Origin: Faeciplasma sp045660445 | Lineage (GTDB): Bacteria; Bacillota; Clostridia; Oscillospirales; Ruminococcaceae | Reading direction: 5' to 3' | NCBI GenBank assembly: GCA_045660445.1 | Contig: JAZRDR010000014.1 | Coordinates: 1 to 37,789 of the forward strand | DNA: 37,789 bases | Shown: piece after piece, positions 5,968-13,198 of the stretch | Position numbering within the stretch: position 1 is the stretch's first letter | How the letters are laid out: every line of letters begins with the position of its first letter | Notes under the pieces: generated by a model | What the model was told of the DNA's origin: nothing | What the model saw: only the letters and a program-made list of their open reading frames with translations | The model's database searches: none | Program-made: the position numbers and the translations under genes

Positions 5968-7650
5968 TCAATTTTCTTTTTCAGAACCAATCGGGTTTAT
6001 GATGCTGTATCCAACGTTTACGAGATGGTCTGCGACTCTTTCAAGTCCGACTACCACGGAGGAGTAATAAGGGCTCACGTCAATATTGCAGTTTCCTTCG
6101 GCAAGTCTTGCGAAGTGGCTGGCGATAAGAGCTTTTTTCTTAACATCGACGCCATCCTCCAGTTTCGCAAGTGTCGGCAGCTGATCCTTGTTCAAATTCT
6201 CAAATGCATCTTTAGCAATATAGAACATTTGCATAATGCTCTCACGCATAGATAAAATCTCGCTTTGAGCCTTTTCTGAGAAGCTAATCCTTTTTTCAAT
6301 CATTTCCATACCGATCTCGTGGAAGTTTTCGGCGTGGTCACCAATTCGTTCAAGGTCATTAAGAACGTGAAAATACGAGCCGATGATACGTTCATCGCTT
6401 TGTGAAGCGGTTGCGGATAGTTTGATTAAGAATTTTGTAAGAGCGCCGTTAGTAAAGTCGATAATTTCCTCGTTCTTTCGTATGCGCTCGTTGTACTCAG
6501 AGGAACCCTTATCCATAGCAACAAAAGCATATATAGAGTTTTCCTCAACCAAGCTGAGCATGTAATCCATTTCCTTTTTGACCTGCATCAAAGCGATCGG
6601 GGGAGTGGACAGAAGTCTATCATCAACGTATTTAAGCGCAAGTGTTTCTTCATCAGCCTTTTTATCTTTGATAACAAGGCAAGAGTATTTAACAAGATAT
6701 TTCGTAAACGGAAGCAAAAGACAAGTAGTTGTTACGTTAAAAATAACGTGGAAGACCGATACGCGCATCTGAAGCGACATAGGATCGCTTCCGGGGAACA
6801 TAGAGACGAGCAAATTCACGGCTGGCTCTTTGAATATCCAGATCAGTGCTGTGAACAACACCGTACCGATCACGTTAAACGTAAAGTGTATGAGCGCAAC
6901 TCGCTTGGAGTTAGCATTTGCACCGACCGATGCAAGTAAAGCAGTTACGCAAGTACCAATGTTTGCTCCAAGAACGATGAACAGCGCAAGCTCAAGCGGA
7001 AGTACACCTGTACCAACCATCGTGATAACGACACCGGTTGCCGCAGACGAGCTTTGGATCAAGGCAGTAAAAATAACGCCAACCAATATCAAGAGAAGCG
7101 GAAAATCAATGGTTTTGAATACGTTCGTAAACAGATCTTCAACCAGAGGGTTGCCGAATGCCTGCTCGCTGCTCATTACGTTAAGTCCGACGAATATCAA
7201 GCCAAGACCTGAACAAAGCAATCCCGCAAGCTTTATTTTTTCGTTTTTGAAGAATCCCATCATAACTCCTGCAAAGGCGAAGAGATACATGAGCATATTG
7301 AAATAATCGTTTTTAAGGGCAACAAGTACACCTGTGATGGTCGTACCGATATTTGCCCCCATAATGATCGGAGTTGCTTGCATCAAGGTCATAACTCCGG
7401 CATTTACGAGACCGATGACCATAACCGACGTGGCGGAGGAACTTTGAATAATTGCAGTAACACCTGCGCCGATTCCAACACCTGAAAAGCGGTTATTGCT
7501 GATCTTCTCAAGCATTCTCTTCATTCCGCTGCCTGCGCTCTTTTCAAGCGCATCGCTCATAAAGTTCATACCTACGATAAAGACACCGACACCTGCGAGA
7601 AGCCAAATAAGGCTCCCGATAAGCTGTAAAATTTCACTTCCGGTTAACAT
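5968..7650 (-). CDS. Na+/phosphate symporter with C-terminal PhoU-like domain
   Basis: 560 residues. The N-terminal 310 residues are a Na/Pi-cotransporter membrane domain with the two repeated signature hairpins IIQSSSATSVMVIG and LIQSSSAATGVVITM. Residues about 340-555 are soluble, helical and PhoU-like (for example ISATASQSDERIIGSYFHVL-type and LERIGDHAENFHEI segments), as in NptA/YjbB-type transporters that move phosphate with Na+. The ATG at 7650 is preferred over 7656 because AAAGGAG is seven bases before it. It is first in an operon with the SLC13/ArsB-type permease. Its promoter has a good -10 but no -35; paired GCAAAG repeats sit there instead, suggesting control by the neighbouring response regulator. 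Confidence 0.9.
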   Translation of the reverse strand: MLTGSEILQLIGSLIWLLAGVGVFIVGMNFMSDALEKSAGSGMKRMLEKISNNRFSGVGIGAGVTAIIQSSSATSVMVIGLVNAGVMTLMQATPIIMGANIGTTITGVLVALKNDYFNMLMYLFAFAGVMMGFFKNEKIKLAGLLCSGLGLIFVGLNVMSSEQAFGNPLVEDLFTNVFKTIDFPLLLILVGVIFTALIQSSSAATGVVITMVGTGVLPLELALFIVLGANIGTCVTALLASVGANANSKRVALIHFTFNVIGTVLFTALIWIFKEPAVNLLVSMFPGSDPMSLQMRVSVFHVIFNVTTTCLLLPFTKYLVKYSCLVIKDKKADEETLALKYVDDRLLSTPPIALMQVKKEMDYMLSLVEENSIYAFVAMDKGSSEYNERIRKNEEIIDFTNGALTKFLIKLSATASQSDERIIGSYFHVLNDLERIGDHAENFHEIGMEMIEKRISFSEKAQSEILSMRESIMQMFYIAKDAFENLNKDQLPTLAKLEDGVDVKKKALIASHFARLAEGNCNIDVSPYYSSVVVGLERVADHLVNVGYSIINPIGSEKEN

Positions 7651-7712
7651 AAACATTCTCCTTTAGAGATATATGTGGGCTATAAAGAACCAACTTTTAC
7701 CCATCATACAAC

Positions 7713-7746
7713 ATAATATCATATTTTTAGCAAAGGTGCGGCAAAG
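7713..7746 (-). promoter_or_regulatory. Symporter promoter with paired GCAAAG activator site
   Basis: A TATTAT -10 lies at 7713-7718 (minus strand). The -35 position (7736-7741) has no recognisable box but falls within two direct GCAAAG repeats starting at 7730 and 7741, one helical turn apart. This is the layout of an OmpR-family activator replacing the -35 contact. Confidence 0.55.
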
Positions 7747-7748
7747 AC

Positions 7749-7791
7749 AAAATGCGACAGTATGATATTTCACTATCATCTGTCGCATTTT
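7749..7791 (-). terminator. Terminator of the two-component operon
   Basis: A 12-bp perfect stem AAAATGCGACAG/CTGTCGCATTTT with a further ATGAT/ATCAT stem inside, placed four bases after the regulator stop codon. T-rich sequence follows on the minus strand. Confidence 0.8.
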
Positions 7792-7794
7792 CGG

Positions 7795-8499
7795 CTAACT
7801 ATTCATTCTGTATCCAACACCGAGTTCGTTTGCAATATAGCTTACCTCGCCGGGATAAGCACCGAACTTCTTTCGGATATTTGCCATATTCACTTGAAGC
7901 TTTTTTATGCTTGCATCATCGGGATGCTCTCTCCATACCGCCTTAATGATAGCGGCATACGTCATCATTTTTCCGCAATTCTCGGATAAGAATGCAACGA
8001 TATTATACTCGGTCTGTGTCAGCTTGATTACTTCTCCTGCAATATACACTTGACGGGCATCGTAGTCGATGACGAGTTCTCCTACGGTAAATTTTCTTCC
8101 GGGAAGATGCCCTTCGCTTGCGCTGTGTCTGCTGTTTCTCAGCGCAGTTCTTACACGTGCGAGCAGTTCCTCAGAACCAAAGGGCTTCGTAATATAGTCG
8201 TTTGCACCCATATCGAGCATTTTCACCTTTTCGCGTTCCTCGCTTCTTGCGGAAAGAACGATAACCGGAGTAAGATCCTTGGTTCTGATGTCACCGAGAA
8301 GAGTGCTTCCGTCTTTGTCGGGTAATCCAAGATCCAGGATAACAAGATCGGGAATGTGGGAAGCATACATCGTTTTTGCCATCTCGTAGTTTTTTGCTGT
8401 TATTACCTGATAATCGTTGGCTTCAAGGAGAGCCGTGACGAAATTCAGTATATTTCCTTCATCCTCTACGAAAAGGATCTTATATTTGTTTTTGTTCAT
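7795..8499 (-). CDS. OmpR/KdpE-like response regulator
   Basis: 234 residues. Receiver domain with acidic pair E12/D13, phospho-acceptor D56 in VILDLGLPD, Thr/Ser in VLSARS and Lys in ITKPF. The C-terminal winged helix (about 135-230) has the OmpR-type LTQTEYNIVAFL and YIANELGVGYRM segments. Overall it most resembles KdpE. The ATG at 8499 is preferred over 8508 because GGAGG touches the upstream one and is nine bases from 8499. It overlaps the kinase gene by 20 bases, so the pair is co-translated. The nearby GGCAAAG direct repeats are its probable targets (inference). No kdpFABC pump genes are in the window. Confidence 0.92.
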   Translation of the reverse strand: MNKNKYKILFVEDEGNILNFVTALLEANDYQVITAKNYEMAKTMYASHIPDLVILDLGLPDKDGSTLLGDIRTKDLTPVIVLSARSEEREKVKMLDMGANDYITKPFGSEELLARVRTALRNSRHSASEGHLPGRKFTVGELVIDYDARQVYIAGEVIKLTQTEYNIVAFLSENCGKMMTYAAIIKAVWREHPDDASIKKLQVNMANIRKKFGAYPGEVSYIANELGVGYRMNS

Positions 8500-9553
8500 C
8501 CAAAGCATCCTCCGTCGTTAGTGAAAATCTGAATACGGCACCGCCGCCCTTAGCATTTTCGGCAGTAATATCACCGCCGTGTGCTTTTACAATCGTTGCG
8601 CAAACCGAAAGACCGATACCTGCATTGCGAGACTGCGTATCTGAGGTATCCTCAGCTTTATCGTTATATCCCATAAATATACGGTCAAGCTTTTCACTGG
8701 GAATTCCACAACCGTTGTCGGTTATCTCAAATATCGCCTTATTTTTAATCGTGAATACGTGTAACGATAATCTCGTAAAGCCTTCTGCGTGATGGATCGC
8801 GTTTTCAAGGATATTGATAATGACCTGCTCGATCAGTATAGCATCCATGGGGATAATAACTACGTCAGAGGGAATGTCCAGTTCTACGCGCTGTTCGGGA
8901 TATCTCTTTTTGAATTTCAAAATTACCGAGTCGATCAGCTCGTCAAGAACCGTCGGTGTTTTGATAAGCTTTACCGAGCCGCTGTCAATTCGGGTAATGG
9001 AAAGCAGATTTTCAACCATTCGGATCAGCCACTCGGAATCTTCTTTGATTCCGCTCGCCATTTGCAATTTCTGTTTATCGTTCAGCTTATCGTAGTTTTC
9101 TATTATCGATGAGCTTGCTCCGTATATCGTTGTAAGCGGAGTGCGGAGGTCGTGAGATACCGCGCGAAGCAAATTCGCTCGCATTCGCTCCTTTTCGCTC
9201 TCTGCCTTAACTCTCTGCCATTCCTTCATTCTCGTCGTGAATGCACTCGTCAGAACGGCAATAATGAGCATAATGACTGCCGATATGATACTTGAGGGTG
9301 CTGAAAAATCCATATTAAAATATGGATATGTAAAGGTGTAGTTAATAATAAAAACACTTGCTATGGCGGATATAACACCGTATAGATAACCGTCAGTTAT
9401 AAGAGAGATAAGAAAAACCGAGAAAGCAAACAGCGTTGTGATCTGTTCGGATACCTTAAACTTTTGAAATAATAAGCTGATACCAAAGGAGGCGGCAAGT
9501 ATCAGTACAGTAAGCGTTATATCAATGATCCGCTTTTTAGTTTTTCTGTTCAT
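8480..9553 (-). CDS. KdpD-like sensor histidine kinase, short form
   Basis: 357 residues. Four membrane helices in residues 10-105 form a DUF4118-type sensor region as in the middle of KdpD. Then come a HisKA domain with H134 in AVSHDLRTPLTTIYG and an HATPase domain with the N box ILENAIHHAEG, G1 box DNGCGIPSEK and G2 box NAGIGLSVC. The N-terminal KdpD and USP-like cytoplasmic domains of full KdpD (about 350-500 residues) are missing and the N-terminus is directly membrane-anchored; the start has a normal site, so this looks like a natural short form. It is transcribed from a promoter at 9581 and probably senses K+/Na+ or turgor at the membrane. Confidence 0.9.
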   Translation of the reverse strand: MNRKTKKRIIDITLTVLILAASFGISLLFQKFKVSEQITTLFAFSVFLISLITDGYLYGVISAIASVFIINYTFTYPYFNMDFSAPSSIISAVIMLIIAVLTSAFTTRMKEWQRVKAESEKERMRANLLRAVSHDLRTPLTTIYGASSSIIENYDKLNDKQKLQMASGIKEDSEWLIRMVENLLSITRIDSGSVKLIKTPTVLDELIDSVILKFKKRYPEQRVELDIPSDVVIIPMDAILIEQVIINILENAIHHAEGFTRLSLHVFTIKNKAIFEITDNGCGIPSEKLDRIFMGYNDKAEDTSDTQSRNAGIGLSVCATIVKAHGGDITAENAKGGGAVFRFSLTTEDALDEQKQI

Positions 9554-9580
9554 AATAACCCCCTTCTTTTGTTTTCTACT

Positions 9581-9627
9581 ATTATATCACAGACTTGATT
9601 AAGATTCGGCAAAGCCTTTTGGCAAAG
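9581..9627 (-). promoter_or_regulatory. Kinase-regulator promoter with GGCAAAG repeats
   Basis: A perfect TATAAT (9581-9586, minus strand) lacks a -35 box; the -35 position (9604-9609) abuts two GGCAAAG repeats on the plus strand starting at 9608 and 9621 (spacing 13). This suggests autoactivation by the encoded regulator. Confidence 0.55.
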
Positions 9628-9707
9628 TCGTGATTCTTGTTAATTATACCATATTTCTATGAATAATTCAATCGACTTGATGCATTTATTTGCTCATAGC
9701 AGATCAC

Positions 9708-9778
9708 GGCAAAGAATTGGCAAAGGGTAATCTATTTTTGAAAAAAGTGTAGAAATTTTGTGAGAAAAATGATATAAT
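9708..9778 (+). promoter_or_regulatory. Antiporter promoter with upstream GGCAAAG repeats
   Basis: TATAAT (9773-9778) with a weak TAGAAA -35 (9750-9755), 17 bp apart. Two GGCAAAG repeats start at 9708 and 9719 (11 bp period), about 25 bp upstream of the -35. Transcription would leave a roughly 120-base leader before the ATG at 9908. I could not match that leader to a known riboswitch; the remainder of 9628-9907 shows nothing else. Confidence 0.55.
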
Positions 9779-9907
9779 GTATAGCCGTTGAACAAAGAGC
9801 TCAACCATAGGCAGTTTTTTGAGAGCATAGCCAATACCCTCACATTGCTACTGAATGATTCTACTCTGAGTTTTCAAAAATCAATATGAAAGAAGGCGTA
9901 TTTTTCT

Positions 9908-11209
9908 ATGACTCAAACAGCAAGTGTCTTTTTGAGCTTATCCGTCGCGTTGCTTGCAGGTCTGCTTTTGTCAAGGCTTGCCAAGCTCGTAAAGCTACCC
10001 GCAGTTACCGCTTACTTGATTGCCGGTGTTTTGATTGGACCGTTTGTCCTCGGCTCAGTCGGTATTCCCGGCATTGGAATCACCTCTGAGCAGATCGAAG
10101 GCTTCGGTCTTATTGCCGACCTCGCTCTTGGCTTTATTGCATTCTCTATGGGCAACGAGTTCAGACTCTCACAACTCAAAAAGATCGGTAAGCAGGCAAC
10201 CGTTATCGGCGTACTCCAAGCCTTGATCACCACAGTTGTAGTTGACGTGGCTTTGATTGCACTTCACTTTGCAATGTCCGATACGCTCTCCATTCCGGCG
10301 GCAATCGTTCTCGCATCGGTTGCCACCGCAACAGCTCCCGCTGCCACGCTGATGGTCGTCAAACAGTACAAGGCTAAGGGACCGGTTACAGATGTTCTCC
10401 TTCCTGTCGTTGCTCTTGACGATGCAGTCGGTCTGATTGTTTTTGCAATCTCTTTCGGAATTGCAAGATCTATGGGCGCGGCAGGTGTCAGTCCGCTTGC
10501 CATTATCCTTGAACCCCTGCTTGAGATTCTTCTCTCGCTATTGCTTGGTTTTGTGATGGGATTGCTCTTCACCCTTTGCGAAAAGTATTTCCATTCTCGC
10601 TCCAAGCGTATGGCGGTTTCGGTCACATTTGTTATGCTGACAGTTGCGCTCTCCAGTTTGAAGTTTGAGGTTGGAGGCATACATATCGGTTTTTCCTCCT
10701 TACTTGCCTGCATGATGCTCGGAACCGTGTTCTGCAATATTTGCGAGGTTTCCGAGGAGCTTATGGACAGAGCTGACAGATGGACAACGCCCGTGCTGAT
10801 TTTATTTTTCGTTATCAGCGGTGCAGAGCTTGACCTTTCGGTATTCACCCAGTGGGCAGTTGTAGTCGTTGGTATTGTTTATATCATTTCCCGTTCTCTC
10901 GGCAAATGCTATGGTGCTAATATCAGCGCAAAAATGACGAAATCCGATCCCAACATTGTGAAGTATCTCGGTATTACTTTGCTTCCGCAGGCAGGCGTTG
11001 CACTCGGTATGGCGATCAAGGCTGTCGAACTTGGCCCGGATGGCGCTATTGTCCGTAACATTACGCTGTTTGCCGTCTTAATTTATGAAATCGTCGGTCC
11101 GTTCCTCACCAAAATGGCTCTTACTAAAGCAGGAGACATAAAGGAAGAAGACCGCAAGAGTGCCCGCGACGAGCACCTTGCACTGAAGGCTAAAAAAGAA
11201 CAACAGTAA
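9908..11209 (+). CDS. CPA-family cation/proton antiporter (KefB/Na+-H+ exchanger type)
   Basis: 433 residues with about 12-13 membrane helices in residues 1-400 and a short charged cytoplasmic tail. The N-terminal LPAVTAYLIAGVLIGP segment and the conserved acidic pair D169-D170-like motif in VVALDDAVGLIVFAIS are typical of the CPA2-type Na+/H+ or K+/H+ exchangers (a double Asp fits an electrogenic type). No TrkA-N (RCK) domain is attached. A weak AAGAAGG site lies 11 bases upstream of the ATG. It is divergent from the kinase-regulator operon and shares the GGCAAAG repeats, so its regulation by that pair is likely. Confidence 0.87.
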   Translation: MTQTASVFLSLSVALLAGLLLSRLAKLVKLPAVTAYLIAGVLIGPFVLGSVGIPGIGITSEQIEGFGLIADLALGFIAFSMGNEFRLSQLKKIGKQATVIGVLQALITTVVVDVALIALHFAMSDTLSIPAAIVLASVATATAPAATLMVVKQYKAKGPVTDVLLPVVALDDAVGLIVFAISFGIARSMGAAGVSPLAIILEPLLEILLSLLLGFVMGLLFTLCEKYFHSRSKRMAVSVTFVMLTVALSSLKFEVGGIHIGFSSLLACMMLGTVFCNICEVSEELMDRADRWTTPVLILFFVISGAELDLSVFTQWAVVVVGIVYIISRSLGKCYGANISAKMTKSDPNIVKYLGITLLPQAGVALGMAIKAVELGPDGAIVRNITLFAVLIYEIVGPFLTKMALTKAGDIKEEDRKSARDEHLALKAKKEQQ

Positions 11210-11232
11210 GATCTTCAATCCATATATAATCG

Positions 11233-11267
11233 AAGAAGCAACGACAATTTTGCCCGTTGCTTCTTTT
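11233..11267 (+). terminator. Terminator of the antiporter gene
   Basis: An 11-bp stem AAGAAGCAACG/CGTTGCTTCTT (11233-11243 with 11255-11265) followed by T residues. Confidence 0.85.
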
Positions 11268-11349
11268 CTCATTTCACCATATTTTTTTGAATTTTTACAA
11301 CCGATTCGATGCAACAGGACTGACGGAAATTTAACCGTCAGCCCATTGA

Positions 11350-11613
11350 TTATTCGGTCAATGTTTCAATTGCAATCTGCATACCAAGTTTGAAAGCGTA
11401 CTTAAAGATTGCTGCTTCCGCCAAACTCATATACTCGCTCCAACAATCGTGGAACTTTTCAAACACCTCTTTCTGCTCATCGGAGAAGCTCTTCTCCAAA
11501 TCCTCGTGGTAGCGTGACATATAGCCGAGCAGTTCTTTCATTTCTTTGGAGTTGGTTCTGCTATCTTCTTGCGGAATTATGTTTCCGTGCCATAGTTCTT
11601 TTATCACATTCAT
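11350..11613 (-). CDS. DUF6809-like small helical protein
   Basis: 87 residues starting MNVIKELWHGNIIPQED, with start set by AGGTGG seven bases before ATG 11613. The rest is helical and acidic (ELLGYMSRYHEDLEKSFSDE) and ends with a hydrophobic helix-like FKYAFKLGMQIAIETL. Small proteins with this ELWxGNIxP start (DUF6809) are common in mobile elements of gut Clostridia; their role is unknown. The start overlaps the TnpV stop by four bases. A modest hairpin at 11320-11341 follows and may end transcription. Confidence 0.75.
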   Translation of the reverse strand: MNVIKELWHGNIIPQEDSRTNSKEMKELLGYMSRYHEDLEKSFSDEQKEVFEKFHDCWSEYMSLAEAAIFKYAFKLGMQIAIETLTE

Positions 11614-11975
11614 ACGTATACCACCTCTCGCAAGACGATTTCCTCGGCACTCGCCTTGATATTGTTCATCTCGGAAACCCATCGGAGCATATCGCGAGCT
11701 TTCAAATCCTCGTCAATACCTCTTTCGGTAGCGAGGCTTGAGGTAATGATTTCAACCATCGTTTTCGCTTCAACGTCGATCTCATACAGCCGCTGATTGA
11801 GAGTGCCTTCCATAAGAAGCGTGGTGTGGTATCCCTTGCGATGCGCTTTGAGATATTCGAGGTGCAATCTTCCGTATTTGCCGACCTCTTTCTGTTCGGG
11901 AAGTTCAAGCAAAGGGTAGTATTGCTCGCCTCTGAGTTCATAAGTGATTCCGTTTTGTTCAATGTACTTTTCCAT
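11610..11975 (-). CDS. tnpV: TnpV-like transposon-encoded protein
   Basis: 121 residues. The start MEKYIEQNGITYELRGEQYY (ATG 11975, AAGGAAGGTG upstream) and the following LLELPEQKEVGKYGRLHLEY and LYEIDVEAKTMVEIITSSLA segments match the TnpV family found in Tn4451-like and related elements of Clostridia. The function is not known. A longer frame reaching 12098 was rejected: it would read through a terminator. No recombinase or mobilization gene adjoins it here, so the pair looks like a remnant or passenger of an element. Confidence 0.82.
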   Translation of the reverse strand: MEKYIEQNGITYELRGEQYYPLLELPEQKEVGKYGRLHLEYLKAHRKGYHTTLLMEGTLNQRLYEIDVEAKTMVEIITSSLATERGIDEDLKARDMLRWVSEMNNIKASAEEIVLREVVYV

Positions 11976-12046
11976 ATATTGCACCTTCCTTTCATTTGGT
12001 GCCTTAAGTGTACTACAAAGACAGAAAATCTGCAAATGTGCAAAAA

Positions 12047-12086
12047 AGAAAAATACGAGAACACCGAAATGTTCTCGTATTTTTCT
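12047..12086 (-). terminator. Strong bidirectional terminator
   Basis: A perfect 17-bp stem (12047-12063 with 12070-12086) with a CCGAAA loop and T-rich flanks on both strands. It ends the XRE operon on the minus strand. Confidence 0.9.
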
Positions 12087-12170
12087 TCGCCTTCGCAATG
12101 CTCGTAGTTCTTAAGTTTTAGAAACTGTCCTTAAGAGCCGCGATCGTTTGTGAGTGGATTTTTTGTTTTA

Positions 12171-12449
12171 TCAGAGATCGATTAACACCTCTTCGCCGTC
12201 TGCAGAAACAACCTCAACAAGAGGAAGTTTGTCCTTTTTAAGCTGTTTTGCGGCAACCCTTATGGCTTTAAACAATATGCGCATTTGTTTGGGAGTTAGT
12301 TCAATATTGTTGCTGTCCTCAGTATTTTCGTCTATTGCACGATTAGCCACACCACATAAAAGCGTTGCTACAACCGGATTGAAGATAAGGCCGGTGGGAA
12401 TGACGATACTGAATTTCTTCCCACTTGATTCTTTAATCTTAATTCTCAT
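12171..12449 (-). CDS. Small partner protein of the XRE regulator
   Basis: 92 residues starting MRIKIKESSGKKFSIVIPTG at ATG 12449; GAGG lies seven bases upstream, and a TTG at 12455 was rejected. It begins with two beta strands, has a hydrophobic stretch (LIFNPVVATLLCGVANRA), and ends in a helix plus the strand pair LVEVVSADGEEVLIDL. The first part resembles the C-terminal domain of the preceding XRE protein (DKIRVNVPLALI), suggesting a duplicated domain. The stop of the regulator and this start overlap by one base (TGATG). Function unknown. Confidence 0.7.
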   Translation of the reverse strand: MRIKIKESSGKKFSIVIPTGLIFNPVVATLLCGVANRAIDENTEDSNNIELTPKQMRILFKAIRVAAKQLKKDKLPLVEVVSADGEEVLIDL

Positions 12450-12946
12450 CAGCAAACCTCAACCGTGATGGTTTCACCGTCTTCTCCCTCGATCTCGACG
12501 ATCTTTCCGACAATTCCTCTTTCGACAAGAGCAATAATCTTGTGTAGATCGATTTTCGACATATCCACCTTTGTGTCTCCGAAGCTCACCATACTTTCAA
12601 CAGGTATTCCTGACTCGAGGCAAATCATAATCAGTGCCAAAGGAACATTAACTCTTATCTTATCGCCCCCGTCAATTATATTGACGCGAAGATACATTTC
12701 GTTGATATTCTTGCGCTTTTCTTTGGGAACCATTTGAACCTCGGGCTCTTTTTCATTGCCGAAAAGAGAATCAATGGTGATTCCGAATATGTTTGCGATT
12801 TCGGGCAAGAGCGCAATGTCCGGCATGGAAACGTCATTTTCCCACTTTGAGACTGCTTGTGCGGATACGCCGAGCTTTTCGGCAAGCTCATCCTGCTTTA
12901 AGCCCTTAAGTTTTCTTTGTTCCTGTATTTTCTGTCCGAATGTCAT
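12449..12946 (-). CDS. XRE-family transcriptional regulator with C-terminal beta domain
   Basis: 165 residues. Residues 1-62 are a Cro/C1-type helix-turn-helix (KGLKQDELAEKLGVSAQAVS then KWENDVSMPDIALLPEIANI). After a linker, residues 85-165 contain a strand-rich domain with YLRVNIIDGGDKIRVNVPLA and the terminal VEIEGEDGETITVEVC. The hydrophobic RVNVPLALIMICLESG part is like the anti-sigma-associated/YvlB-type beta domains, but I cannot name it firmly. It is probably an autoregulated repressor of its two-gene operon; an inverted repeat at 13015-13028/13061-13073 lies upstream. Confidence 0.82.
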   Translation of the reverse strand: MTFGQKIQEQRKLKGLKQDELAEKLGVSAQAVSKWENDVSMPDIALLPEIANIFGITIDSLFGNEKEPEVQMVPKEKRKNINEMYLRVNIIDGGDKIRVNVPLALIMICLESGIPVESMVSFGDTKVDMSKIDLHKIIALVERGIVGKIVEIEGEDGETITVEVC

Positions 12947-13094
12947 AAGAATTCCTCAGTTTTGTCTTTTCGATGATTAAAGTATGGCACACGAGCTTGC
13001 AAAAATGAAGCGTTCATTGGTTGAATAGCGGCAAATCTGCTATCTTAACAGTTGATTTTTCTATTAACCAACGGTTGAGTGAGCGAAATAAAAG

Positions 13095-13122
13095 AAAAGT
13101 GCCCGAAAAAATGGGCACTTTT
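13095..13122 (-). terminator. Terminator of the glutamate dehydrogenase gene
   Basis: A 10-bp stem AAAAGTGCCC/GGGCACTTTT with an 8-base loop and T tracts on both sides, placed downstream of the gdhA stop and beyond the structured repeat. Confidence 0.85.
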
Positions 13123-13138
13123 TATTATGAATTAAAGA

Positions 13139-13191
13139 GCGAGGCGTGAAAGCGCGCCCGACTTTAGTCGGAGTGCGGTTTCGTGCCGAGC
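13139..13191. repeat. GC-rich structured intergenic repeat, copy 1
   Basis: Outer arms GGCGTGAAA/TTTCGTGCC (13143-13151 with 13179-13187), then GCGC/GTGC, enclose a central CCGACT/AGTCGG stem. Copy 2 at 15278-15333 shares the arms and the GAGTGCGGTTTCGTGC strand but has a different central stem. It lies in the 3' untranslated part of gdhA, between the stop and the terminator. Confidence 0.75.
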
Positions 13192-13198
13192 GGAGTGA

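Noticed and set aside
7795..9553. Complete KdpDE system controlling a Kdp potassium pump
   Set aside because: The kinase lacks the KdpD and stress-protein domains and no kdpFABC genes are in the window; described as KdpDE-like only.
9779..9907. c-di-AMP (ydaO-type) or other riboswitch before the antiporter
   Set aside because: The leader has no recognisable conserved riboswitch core; reported only as a long leader.
10264..10848. 194-residue minus-strand frame
   Set aside because: Antisense shadow of the antiporter gene without a start signal or domain.
12001..12098. Longer start of the TnpV gene
   Set aside because: Would read through the 17-bp terminator; the ATG at 11975 has a good ribosome binding site.
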